DNA of 64,000 bases, taken from Bidens hawaiensis (lineage: Eukaryota > Streptophyta > Magnoliopsida > Asterales > Asteraceae). The translations under genes and the position numbers were made by a program. Every line of letters begins with the position of its first letter. Position 1 is the stretch's first letter. The stretch covers positions 1,477,001 to 1,541,000 of the forward strand of contig JAIQDT010000106.1 of the NCBI GenBank assembly GCA_021521415.1, given 5' to 3'. Below are positions 18,593-29,330 of this stretch, in pieces. Below the pieces are notes generated by a model. It was given only the letters and a program-made list of their open reading frames with translations. It was not told the DNA's origin and ran no database searches.

Positions 18593-20004
18593 CATAACAT
18601 CATGTGTTAAAAGCATTAGAACACTTCACTATGTCTCATAAGAGACTCATCTATGTCTCACCCGACCCATGCGTTAAACTGATAACATATAACATAAACA
18701 AAATTAAAGTGTAAATAGAAATTACTTGACCAGTTAATCTTAAAACATCAAACTATGTATTCTTCAACATTTTTTATTCGTAGTTAATGTACTAAATAAC
18801 TTTCGTAGCTTTAAAACAAAACAAGTAGAAAAATATAGTTGAAAATAATTCACGTACTTTAAACACAACTAATTGTATGCATATATGAGTTGTCTAGTTG
18901 GTAAATAACGGTTTTTGTTATTCTTGATGGGAGTTTTGTCGGTGGCTAAATTGTGTTTAAAATGAAGCTAAGATAAACATCAACGCTCAAAATGGTTCAA
19001 AATGGTGAGTTTGACATAAAACTTGAAAGAATAAAACAGATAAAAGTTGTCTCGCATGGCTTTTTATGAGCGTAAAATAAACATCAAAGATTTAGTTATA
19101 TAATGTTAATATAGTTGACAATATTAAGCTAAAGATGAAAAATCTAAATCCATATAAATTTTAATATCTTAAGATAATAAACTACTAACTGGTAAGCTTC
19201 ATAACTCATAAGTGAGAAACCTATAGCCATGGGCCAATGCAGGCCGTTTGGTTGCTGCAGGGCCAAATTCAACAAAGCCCGTCTGTACTCGGGCACTCGA
19301 GACTTGAGAGTATAAACCAAACCACATTTCGTCGTCACATTACTTTAAACCGGTTTGGACCCAACCCGATACGATAAAACATGAAAAAAAAAAACCATTT
19401 TTCCTTCCGGTTCCAACCCAAATCAAACCGGTTTGATAGTGCTGAACAATCTTGTCACCAAGCCGGTTTTCCATCAGTTCCGTTTCATTTCAACCTGGTT
19501 TTGACCAATAGTTGACCCACCCAGACCGGTTTATAAAACCCGATTTGCACATATCTACCTTAAACATTAATTTTTATACATTGAGAATAAACTAAAACCA
19601 AGTCATATTTCGTAATTCAAACTTATTAGTTTTATTTGAGCATTAGAAATGAAATTGAGGGATTCCAACAACAGATTTCGAAAACAAAGCAACACGATGT
19701 TCGTGGTATACTAAAACCTAAGAACGAATAGACAGTAGAAAGTGAGAATGCAAGAATTGTATCCTTTTCTAATGCAATGAATTTGGTTATGTGCTATACA
19801 ATATATATAGTTATACTTGTATAGTATTCATTCTTAAGACTTAAACCATTATCATACGTTTAGCTATTGTTTTGTACCATGCTTATTGAGTGTTACATGC
19901 ATGTTTGATGAAGGGCAACACATTTTTTATGGAAAAGTTAAAACCGAAAAGTCGTATTTTTGTTATCTGGTGTTTCAGTCGTATAGAATTTGGATAAATA
20001 ATTA
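18593..20004. other. Intergenic, no gene seen
   Basis: AT-rich, with scattered ACCGGTTT-rich patches near 19,350-19,540 that look like another dispersed repeat. No open frame resembling a protein. Confidence 0.5.
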
Positions 20005-20013
20005 TAAATTTAA

Positions 20014-20546
20014 GGAAAATTGGAAATAAATAATCCCGCCTTTTTTATATCGGCCGCTAATAATCTCATCTTTAAAAATCACTAGCAATGGTCCCACCTT
20101 TTAACTATTTTTGTCTCACTGGTCCTCCGTTAAAAAATACTTAACGTCATTATGTTTTTTCCCTAGTTTCAAACCGATGTTTTAGGGCTTTTGATCGGAA
20201 GAACGATATAAGTCGACTGATGTAAAACTTATTTCGAAACGGTGATTCAAATGGCTTGATTTTTGTTAATTGGAAATTCAAGCACCCGAATTGAAACATT
20301 GTTTTGTCGTTTGGATCACCATTTCAAGATAAGTTTTATATCGGTCGACTCGTATCGTTCTTCCAATCAAAAGCCCTAAAACATCGGTTTGAAACTAGGG
20401 AAAAAACATAACGACCTAAGTATTTTTTAACGGAGGATCAGTGAGACAAAAATAGTTAAAAGGTGACCATTGCTAGTGATTTTTAAAGGTGAGATTATTA
20501 TCGGCCAATACACAAAAGGTGGGATTATTTATTTCCAATTTTCCTA
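20014..20546. mobile_element. Foldback Mutator-like element (533 bp) with 9-bp target duplication
   Basis: Starts GGAAAATTGGAAATAAATAA and ends TTATTTATTTCCAATTTTCC. The two halves are inverted copies of about 250 bp (both contain GTCGACT, the CGATGTTTTAGGGCTTTTGAT word and its complement, and AACGGAGGA / TCCTCCGTT). It is flanked by TAAATTTAA at 20005-20013 and 20547-20555, a perfect 9-bp duplication as Mutator-like elements make. No transposase. Confidence 0.9.
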
Positions 20547-20555
20547 AATTTAAAG

Positions 20556-22137
20556 GGTTATTTACTTATTTTGTTACGAAAAACATACCAAGTACCCAAC
20601 GAGTATGAGTTATGATTTTATAATCAGTTTGAGTATCAGAATAGTAAAACTTATCAAAAAAGCTGATTTATTGTCATCGTGTTATCCATAGACACACATA
20701 AACATGAACAAAAAAAAAACCATTGTGTATCGAGACCAACAAGACGTTTAACTTATTCGTATGTATGTTGGATCATATAACAATGTTTTGATCACTATAC
20801 CCTAACGCGTTCCAATGGTACATGTACATGTGTTGTTTTGTGATGACAAACTTTTTGTCGAGGACTAACGAGTGAACGCAAAATAGACTAATTAATATTC
20901 ACTTTAAACACCGAAAAGGCGAAAATACTTGCATTTATCTTTGATCTTATTTTATTTTCATATATTGTGGTTTACCTTGTGTTTATTTTATTCTTAGTTG
21001 ATTAATTAAAATAAATACTCTTTTACCTTATAATCAAACTAAGTATCATGCTTCTTCCAAATAAAAAACCACGCTAAAAAAAATAAAAAACAACTCTATT
21101 ACCTTATAATAAAAAATACTCTTTTACCGTCATCCTGTGAGCGCATATGATTGACATACGCGACGCATATGTTTGCTCAACATATGCGGCGCATATGTAG
21201 TTATATATATAGGTTGTTTGATTTCATTTGTATGTAAGTTTTGATTCCAGAGCAATAACATTTCTCTCTTCTCTGTTTTCTTTCTTTTCTCTCATGTTAT
21301 CGTTTATACGATTACACATCCTAGTAACACTATTAGTTCAATAAGAACACAAATTAATTAATTAGGTGAACCCATTTATATTAGATCAACTAGCTTTTAT
21401 ACCCCGTATTGCAGGGTTGTTTTACATTATTCATTTATAATATTTATATATTTTTTAGGATTTTAATTTTATTTATTGTAAGGAAGTTAATAATATATTT
21501 GGAATTTGATGATGAAGGGGTTTCACAAATAAATAAGATGTTATAACCCGGTTTAAAAGTTATCTGGGTTTGGTGAGACCCATGACCCGCTTTTTTTTAC
21601 TATAAAATTGTTTCTTAATTATAAATAATATATTTTTCTAAAAAATCGAATATTAATTTTTAGTATATCCCTATTTTATAGGATTTTCATATCAAATATT
21701 TGATGAGATTATTTTTTATTATAATGAGATGTTATAACTCGTTTAAGAGCTATCTGGGTTTGATGAGACTCATACCCATGAATTCGGGTCAAATGCATGA
21801 GAAATTAAGAAGCCTTCATTTACAAATAAAATAATCTGGTGACTTAAAAAAATCTAGAGATGTTTCGTTTATATATATTTAAGATTTAATTTGATTTAAT
21901 ATGTTTTTATGTCAATTGATAATTTGATATATTATGTAAAAAAAATGAAAAATAAACATGTGAGTAACATTAGGTGAAAGTAACTAATTTTTACTCAATT
22001 TACATATATTTTTGAAAAGTGACATTTAACTGTTTCACCGTTGAGAGTTGAATAAGCACATTTTAAATCAAGTAAACATAGTGAAGAAACACTAAGTGAA
22101 CCCTGGGCAGATTATAGATAATCTGGGGTTTAAGTAA
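20556..22137. other. Intergenic, possible LTR fragment near 21.1-21.4 kb
   Basis: AT-rich. Around 21,139-21,199 four GCATATG/CATATGC words cluster. A TATATATAGG at ~21,203 followed by a T/C-rich stretch and many short A/T words resembles an LTR promoter, but I could not define ends. Otherwise no gene. Confidence 0.35.
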
Positions 22138-23047
22138 TGTTTCCCACGAGGATGAGGTCCAGCAGAGAAGGTTGTTCTTCAAGGGACCTGCAAAACAGAC
22201 ACCGTAAGCTCGTCACTGAGAAGGGGGGGGGGTCCTCATTGTGACCACCCTCCGGCGTGAGAATCAGACTAGATTGCTCTGAATATAAGTGTATATTAAG
22301 AGATTGCTAGATAAGATTGAGATATCAGATGCTGTCCTTACCATTCCAAGGTGTTGGAGTATTTATAGCCGAAGGTAGGTTTCCTAGAAGGTACAGCCGG
22401 CTGAATAGTATTCCTGTTCCACCAACAGTGGACTACGCACAGGCCATGCTGGTTGGTGGATAGGCTACGGCCAACAGTAAAGGTCGGCTGTATATTGTTC
22501 CTTTACTGCCGGCTACGCACTGTTCCACCAACTGTAGGCTGCGCACGTCCCATCGTAAGGGTTGGTGAGTAGGCAGCGGCTAATAGTGACAAACAGTACT
22601 AGAGGGTGCTCCTCCTCGTATTGTAGTCGGTGAGCCGTCACCCTGTGATTGGTTCATGGGCTGCTCTGGTCAATTTGTCTGTTCCACCCATACCTTAGTA
22701 GGTATAGTACGAAAGACCTTTCAGAAGCATACGGACTGGCTCATTTAGGCGGGAGTATTCCCGCCTTGCTCATTCCTTCATGTGACTACTGAAGTAGTGA
22801 ATGCCTTGTGCGTGTAGCCTTGCTGTTAGTGCGGGTAGCCTTCCCTGATGGCTTGTATCCGCAGCTGCGGGAACAGGAGGGGTACTTCACCATTGGGAGG
22901 CTTTCCCTGCGGGTACAGCTGGCGTACTGCGCGTAAGGTTCTCTGAGCATGGTGGGTCCTGCTGGAGCAGTTGGTCATTGCGCAGACGTCCCTATTCAAG
23001 GTGAGTCTTGCGGGTCCAACTGGGCTCTGCTGGGACCTACCTCTTCA
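22138..23047 (-). mobile_element. 3' LTR of the Tat-type element
   Basis: On the minus strand it starts TGAAGAGGTAGGTCCC right after the polypurine tract and ends in CGTGGGAAACA, giving TG...CA and ~910 bp. It contains TATAAATA at about 22,360 and a downstream G/C run. An alternative end at 22,097 (GGGTTCA) is possible. The right boundary is firm, the left less so. Confidence 0.65.
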
Positions 23048-23060
23048 AGTCCCCCCAGTC
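23048..23060 (-). other. Polypurine tract
   Basis: GACTGGGGGGACT on the minus strand lies immediately 5' of the LTR start, the expected place for plus-strand priming. Confidence 0.7.
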
Positions 23061-23454
23061 CAATGTTCTTCTCATGAATTATAAATAAGTGAGGTGAACT
23101 TTTGGACTTAGCAAGGGGTTTTTGAAAATGTTTTAGTTTTTAGGTTTTCCGTGGTGATTCTTCCCGCGGTTTTCCTGATGTCACGCAGAAATTCCCGACT
23201 TTTCTGCTTGATCTTTGGGTGTGAAGCGGGTAGGTTTGTAACCTCCTCGTACGTCAGGAGCGTTGAGTCCCACTTGTGTGGATTCTCCATGAGGTTTTGG
23301 TAGTTTTCAACATACTGATCAATTATGCTAAAACCACCAATCCCATCATGGAGTTTCGAACAATATAGTTCTCGACGTTCCCGTCATGCGGGGATGTTAT
23401 TCCCGTTTCCGCAAGCATGGCCCAGAAGATCCTTCTTGGTTTGAATTCCCTGCA

Positions 23455-23640
23455 GAGTGCTAAGTATGTGAAGGGTTTTGCCTTGACACTGTACCCGCAC
23501 TTGTCTTACGGTTACTTTACTTCCAAGGTATTCCTGGCGTCAATTCCCTGCGGGTGCTAAGTATGTGAAGGGTTTTGCCTTAACACTGTACCCGCATCAG
23601 TCTTACGGTTACTTGGTTGCCAAGGTAAGGGGTATTTTCC
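23455..23640. repeat. Two-copy ~97-bp tandem repeat
   Basis: GTGCTAAGTATGTGAAGGG followed by a TTTTGCCTT-ACACTGTACCCGCA segment and TCTTACGGTTACTT occurs at 23,457 and 23,554. It lies in the non-coding 3' part of the retroelement. Confidence 0.85.
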
Positions 23641-23973
23641 CGCTTACTTTTGAATCTTTTTGAATTTTGAATTTTGAAATTCGAAGAGTTGGTGGAAGGA
23701 TAAGAACAGTCCAAACCTCTGAAACGTCGTGCGACGGTTTCTTCTGACTGTGTCAGGACGTGCAGGAAGTTATGGTGACGTGACAGTACATGGTCATTCC
23801 AGACGCTTTTTCAGGCGCGTGGGCGCGATTTTTCGGGCGCGTGGCCGCGAAATTAATGGTATGTGTCCTATCAACAGCTGTTGCCAGCTTGCTTTTTGCC
23901 GCGTGTCATAGTTTCATTGCACCTTCGATTTCTCTCTCTTCCGCATTAAATGCATCGCATTAATTGCGATTAG

Positions 23974-23980
23974 TATATAA
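23974..23980 (+). promoter_or_regulatory. TATA box of the antisense gene
   Basis: TATATAA followed by AGGGGGAGAG lies 133 bp before the ATG at 24107, with a C/T-rich leader (CTTTCACTCTTCTCTTCATC) between, a normal plant core promoter layout. Confidence 0.75.
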
Positions 23981-24106
23981 AGGGGGAGAGGGTTCTTTGT
24001 AATCCACACTTTCACTCTTCTCTTCATCTTCTAAGCGATTTCCGGCGAATACTCACCTTTTCAGGCAAGCATTCTCCCGAAATCGTTTTCTTCTTTCTTT
24101 TGCAAG

Positions 24107-27100
24107 ATGTCGTCTCGTGATCTCGATTCTACAGCCGATGACAAGAGTACTGCTGGCGAGTGCCAGTGTGCTCTGCCTGGCGATCTGTATCATTACATCG
24201 TCAGGAAGTTCATGCTCGAGTCTCTCGAGCCTGAGTTTCCTGAACCCCACCAGACGGTGTATGATGCCCCCAGAGGCAAGATCGGGGTTTATGCTGCATT
24301 CTTTGTTTATGGGAATCTTAGGTTCCCATTGACAAAGTTTGTTTACCGTGTCCTTGAGAGGCACGGTGTGCACCTGACCGAGGTGCACCCGATGGCGATT
24401 GCCAAGATTCGGCACTTCGAGTGGGTGTGCCGGATTCTGGGCATTGAGCCCTATGTTGACCGCCTGATGACCTTCTATACTTGGAGGTGCATCCAGGGGT
24501 GGTACACGTTGATAACCCGGATTAAGGGTTTGAAGATTTGCGCCACCGAGCGCAGTCTTCGCTCGTGGAAGAGGGAGTTCTTCTACATCTCCGCTCGCGC
24601 CATCCCAATTGCCATGAAATTCAAAAACGGGCAAGCACTTCCCAGCCTTCACGCCTCCAACTACGAGGAGGCGGAATGGTTTTCGAAGATATCCCGAGTC
24701 CAATCTCCGGTTTACCGGTTTGCGGAGTCCGGGATGGTGATGCTGGGGATGAGCCGGGTGTGGAAGGAGGCGGATGCGCATAAGATCCCAATCGTCCTCG
24801 AATACGGTTCGAACTCTGTTCCTTACGGTATGCTTCGTTTCTTTTTTGTTGATTTAGAATCTCTTCTAACTTTTTTCCTGTTTATTTCAGAGGGGAACGA
24901 CTTGCAGTCGCTCCTGAACCCGCGGGAGGCTGACGGTCCCGCTCGGATGGGTACTCGCGCTCTAGACGAGAACGAGTTGCCCATCCTGGAACAAACGGCG
25001 GATCGGTTCGTGGAGGTCTATCCGCAAGGCCATGAGATCCTTAGCGCCCGGCGGCCAGGTAAGGCGCTATTCGACCCTCGACCCCTCAATGTTGAAACCT
25101 CTGCTGGAATTCCTCTAATCGTATGTTCTGATAAGGAATCCGCAGATGGTCCTCCGTTGGTGCGGAAGAAGAAGGCTGCCGGCGGGAAGGGGAAGGAGAA
25201 GGTGGCCTCCACTGCCGATCCAGCGCCTCGGTCTGATTCGGAGACCGAGAGCGAAGAGGTGGCGGGGAATCCCGGTGGTGATAAGATCACCATTCCGGAG
25301 GCTGTGGCAACTGTCGCCGCCGGAGAGCCCAAGAAGACGACGGTGACCGGCGCAAAGAGGCCGGCTCCATCGGGTTCGTCCCCGCCTCTCCGTACCTTTA
25401 GGCTCAAGAAAACCCATAAGTACAAACTTCCTTTATCTTTAGCTTCATAGTTTAATATCGTTAACACTTATCTTCTTTGTGCAGGCGTGGATGTTGACGC
25501 ATTCCAGGGTGGAGCGCAGAGGAGTACCTCCCCGCCAATGACGGTAGGCCCGGTCAGCCTACCTGAGGCGACGACCCAGGCGCCTGCGCCTGCTTCCGCC
25601 GGTTCAGTTGCTCACTCCTTTGAGCCGACTGTTCCAGCTGTGATGACGTCACCGCCGGCTGTGAGTGCTATTTTTACAGCATCTTTCACCGAGCCGGCGG
25701 TTACTATTGCTGCGGATTCCGCAGCGGCGGCCGCGGCGGCCGCTACCATGCCTCCTCCGTCATCGGCAACGACGGCCGATCCTTCAGGTATGCATGGGGC
25801 GTATCGCCCACCTCTGCCACCTTCCCATCTGCCTGACCTCTTGGATGGATTTCCCTTGGGTTCAGGTGATGGGTTCGGCGGCTATCGGCCTGTTATTGAC
25901 CCTACAGGTGCGTAGGGTTCTTTTGGCCTATTTTATATTTTTCAATCATCTTTTCCTAACTGCTCTTTGTTTTTTGCAGTGTCGGATTCCAATGAAGTGT
26001 ATGTTCCACGATGGAACATTCGCCGAGGAACAACCCTTCGCACCCCTGTGGAGTGCGTGGAGTGGGCTCGTCACGCTGCTCCTAGTGGTGCGTTGGGGGA
26101 AGCCATGGCTAGCTACCAGGAGGGTAGGCTAAGCAATGAGCTTCGGGTTCTCCTGGCCCGGATGCAGCCGCGCGTCGAGCTGCTTTGTCGTGAAAACGAC
26201 AAGTTAAAAGCAGCTCGCATTCAGGAAGTAGCTCAGGCGCGGGCTGTCCGGGAGGAGAATAGGAGGCTCTCCGCCGCGGCTGCGGAGAAGGAGAAGGCGT
26301 TCAAGGCCCTTGAAGTTGAGGTTCAGGCCCGTCTCGAGGCTCGCTCCAAGGCTGTCCAAGCTGTTAATGAACAGCTTCGGCTGGCTAAGGAGACTGCTAG
26401 GAACGCAACTGAAAGGGCCACCAAGGCTGAAGCTGTTGCCGAGCCTCTACGCGTGGAGAATGAAGAGCTTAAGGCCAAATTAGAGGCTCTCCAGCAGGCT
26501 CATGATGCCTTGGCGATGGAGGACGCGAAGAAGCTCCAAGAGATCCTGGACCAGAGGGGCGTGCTTGACCACACTGAGCGGAAGCTAAAGGGCGTCGAAG
26601 AGGCTGCTGCAAAGGAAGTGTTGCTTGCCAACCTTAATAAAAGTGAAGCCGAACGCGCCTGTACCCAAGCTCAAGCCGCCCTCCAAGAAGCTCTGGTTGC
26701 CAAGGAATGGCTTCTTCGAGAAGCGTTGTCTCGGGTAAGTTTAGCTTCATGTCTTCACGCTTTTCTTTGTAAATAGAAAAGGTTCTGATACTTGTATTTT
26801 TTCTTTGTAGGTTGTGCATCGGGTCTTCTCAGAGACGTCTTATGACGATGCTATGAGCGCAGCCCTCAACGCTTCTCATGAGGATGGGGAAAAGGCCGGC
26901 TTCCTGCTTGGTCTAGGGTTCGTTGAGAAAGGCATCCCGCCTTCCAACTTCCCTTTGTACGATGTGGATACTGAAGCTATTTACGACCAAGCAGTGAACC
27001 AGTATGCCGCCTTCCCGCATCCTGTGGTGGAGAAGGTGAACGAAGTTGCTGCTGCTGATGATGGGCTAGCTATTCTTAAAGCCTTCCTTGAACCACCACG

Positions 27101-27146
27101 CTCTACTGATGGAGCGGGTCCAAGTGGAAGTGGTCCTGAAGCTTGA
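24107..27146 (+). CDS. Retroelement-borne antisense gene, 'putative gypsy-type' (Transposase_28-like) domain plus coiled coil
   Basis: Exon 1 24107-24827 encodes a globular domain (HYIVRKFMLESLEPEFP.., HFEWVCRILGIEPYVDRLM, WYTLITRIKGLKIC) resembling the plant 'putative gypsy type transposon' family. Exon 2 starts at 24891 after TTTCAG and may be split again at 25059-25145 (in frame either way). A low-complexity Lys/Glu/Ala/Pro region follows; its junction to the exon at 25485-25907 is uncertain (a phase-1 donor at 25392 or 25374 is needed). Exon 5 is 25980-26734, a long Ala/Glu/Lys/Arg coiled coil, and exon 6 is 26811-27146. Codons are markedly GC-richer than the surroundings. The gene is antisense to the integrase, between it and the 3' LTR. 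Function unknown; the coiled coil suggests a self-associating structural protein. Confidence 0.75.
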
Positions 27147-27223
27147 TTCTGAAGATCCCTTTCCACCATTAGCGCATATTTTTGCTTTTGTATAGCTATC
27201 TTTGTAATATTTGAATTTGATGA

Positions 27224-27229
27224 AATAAA
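27224..27229 (+). terminator. Poly(A) signal of the antisense gene
   Basis: AATAAA 78 bp after the stop codon of the antisense gene, preceded by T-rich TTTGTAATATTTGAA. Together with the TATA box this makes a complete transcription unit. Confidence 0.65.
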
Positions 27230-27279
27230 GATTGTGTTTGTTCTTTGCCTTGTTTATTTTACGCATGTTTTGATCTAAC

Positions 27280-27625
27280 TTAGTAATTTCTTTAGTACTT
27301 AGATAAGTTAAATTTTTAACGTGGTAAATTATAAGTTTGTTTCGCTTCCTCTTTCATGATTGTGCGGGTATGACCGTCACTTACACTTAGTAGGATGGCT
27401 TAACTTTACTTATATCTGACCTGCGTGGAAGTTTTCCTCATCTTTTCTTTTGAAATTTTCTAAGTGTTCAGAATAAGTTAACCTTTGAACGTGGTAGATG
27501 ATAGGTTGAAGTTTTGCTTCCTTGCTCGTGATTGTGCGGGTAAGACCGTCACTTGCACTTATAAGGATGGCTAAACTTTACTTACATCTGACCTGCGTGT
27601 AGGTTTTCCTTATTTTTAGCGTTGT
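27280..27625. repeat. Two-copy 172-bp tandem repeat between integrase and antisense gene
   Basis: ATTGTGCGGGTA recurs at 27,360 and 27,532, with shared TAAGTTAA, AACGTGGTA, GACCGTCACTT, AGGATGGCT and ATCTGACCTGCGTG words. Tandem repeats in this position are a known habit of Retand-like elements. Confidence 0.8.
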
Positions 27626-27810
27626 GTTTATGCGGGTTTTGCCGCCTTCCACACGTAACGACTTACTTCTTCCCCCATTTATGCGGTGAATACCGGCACC
27701 AGTGTGGGAAGTTCATAAGTATAAATGTAAGGCTATCAACACATTGTGAAAGGAGAATCATTTCCATTAGAAGTGGCTCTAGGCCTTTTCTTTACAAATT
27801 TGGAATTGAT

Positions 27811-28733
27811 CTACATATAACATTTGTGTAATTGAGCTCCATTCCATGTTCTTGGGATGGGAGTGCCATCGAGCCTTTCGAGCCGGTATGCGCCCTTTCC
27901 CATGACTTCTTTGATAATGTATGGCCCTTCCCAGACCGGGGCCAGCTTTCCTGGGCGTTCTTGGTTCGAAGCCTCGTTGTTACGCAGTATGTAGTCTCCT
28001 ACATTGAAGTTGCAGAGTTTTACCCGCGTGTTGTAGTACTTTTGCATTTGTCGCTTGTAGTTCTCTTCACGCACTGCGGCTAAGTCTCTGCGTTCCTCGG
28101 TTAGCATAAGGTCCAACCGTCTTTCCGCATCATTGTTTTCTGGCTGAATCAAGACCCTTGGTGAGGGTAAACCAATTTCGACCGGGACCATGGCTTCAGT
28201 GCCATAAGTGAGACTGAACGGGGTTTCTCCCGTACTGGCCTTCTTTAGCGTTCTGTTTGCCCAAAGGACGTGCGGAAGCTCGTCCACCCAGCCGGATCTA
28301 TGTTCCAAGAGTCTTTTCTTTATGCCTTCGACGATGCTCTTATTTGCTCTTTCCACCTCACCATTACCTTGCGGGTGTGCCACTGAGGTAAAGGTGTGGG
28401 TGATTTGAAGTTCTTTCAGCAACTGTTGTAGCTTCTTGTCAGCAAAGTTGGTGCCGTTATCGCTCACCAAATTCTGTGGAAGTCCAAAACGACAAATAAT
28501 AAATTCCCAAATAAATTTTTTGATATGTTTCGCGGTTGTTTGGGCTAAAGGTTTTGCTTCTATCCACTTGGTGAAGTAGTCGATGGCTACCACTAGGAAC
28601 TGAACATTTCCTGCTGCTGTAGGAAATGGGCCTGTCACATCGATGGCCCACTTCTGAAATGGCCATGAAGAAGTGACTGGAACAAGTTCATTCTTCGGGC
28701 GGTGCGTGTTGGGTGCGTAAAGCTGGCAAGACC
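27811..28733 (-). pseudogene. Ty3/gypsy (Tat lineage) integrase, C-terminal two-thirds
   Basis: Open frame from 28733 to the stop at 27811. The catalytic core shows the first Asp in WAIDVTGPFP, the second in LVSDNGTNF, and the Glu in HPQGNGEVERANK, so the D-D-E triad is intact. The C-terminal part has the GPYIIKEVMGKGAYRLERLDG motif and NGAQLHKCYM end typical of Tat-lineage integrases. Only CQLYAP of the N-terminal zinc domain remains before homology stops at 28733. The integrase cannot act alone; reverse transcriptase and protease are absent. Confidence 0.9.
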
Positions 28734-28869
28734 TAAATCATGCCACTATATTATATAACTGTAATTGTATGTAAAAAATAATAATATTTTGCTGAAATCG
28801 GAATGCAATGAAAGTAGATATTACCTTGTGCAACTTTCTCAATTCATGAGTAAGAAAGTCCAATTAGTT

Positions 28870-29330
28870 TATTTTTTTGGAACAAGAATTTCGTTAAAAG
28901 CGAGCAAGTCGTTAGAAACCGAACAATGAAACAAACTTACAACTTGAAATTACGTCAATTTTTTCCAAAGCAAATTTTTAAAAGAAGCACGATTTTTAAT
29001 CCAAAGGAACCCCAAATATTTTATGTCCTCCTCCGTTTTAAAAAAAACTAGCCGACTTGTTTCGAAAGATGACTTTGTTACAGGTCTTTCATGTACACTA
29101 ACACGGCGTGAAGATGATCCTGTATAGCACCTTGTTTTTCTTGTTCCTCATATTGCTAGATTCATGAACAATAAGCAAGTCTCGGACCGAGAAAGCGAAA
29201 ATCAGAGGAATATTACACCAATTGCTAACAAATTGCCAAACTACACAAGATGAAAAGATGCCCGCTCGTCTCCTCGTATTCTTCACAAAGATAGCAAGTC
29301 CCCGAGCCCACGTCTATATTCCAAACTGAA
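28870..29330 (-). pseudogene. LINE reverse-transcriptase C-terminus (zf-RVT), decayed
   Basis: On the minus strand CYLCEEYEETSGHLF gives the C-x2-C...H zinc-binding region found after LINE reverse transcriptases, and further on EEDIKYLGFLWIKNRAS matches the end of such proteins. Several stop codons and frame changes interrupt it. No tail or target duplication found. Confidence 0.7.

Larger units (their letters stand above)
22138..28733 (-). mobile_element. 5'-truncated Ty3/gypsy Tat/Retand-type retrotransposon with an antisense gene
   Basis: Read on the minus strand the order is integrase (28733-27811), a 172-bp tandem repeat pair, an extra gene on the opposite strand (24107-27146 plus), another short tandem repeat, a polypurine tract (23060-23048) and the 3' LTR (23047-22138). 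gag, protease and reverse transcriptase are missing: the element stops abruptly at 28733 in the zinc-binding part of the integrase and no 5' LTR is seen. Tat-lineage elements are known to carry additional, often antisense, reading frames and tandem repeats between pol and the 3' LTR, which is the layout here. Confidence 0.8.

Noticed and set aside
24053..24781. 242-codon minus-strand open frame opposite the antisense gene
   Set aside because: Shadow of the GC-rich plus-strand exon; the plus strand has the family domain, TATA box and splice sites.
27811..28733. Treating the integrase as a live gene
   Set aside because: The active triad is present but the protein is cut at 28,733 with no gag, protease or reverse transcriptase.
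29098..29286. 62-codon minus-strand open frame as a small gene
   Set aside because: It is out of frame with, and overlaps, a decayed LINE zinc-domain region.
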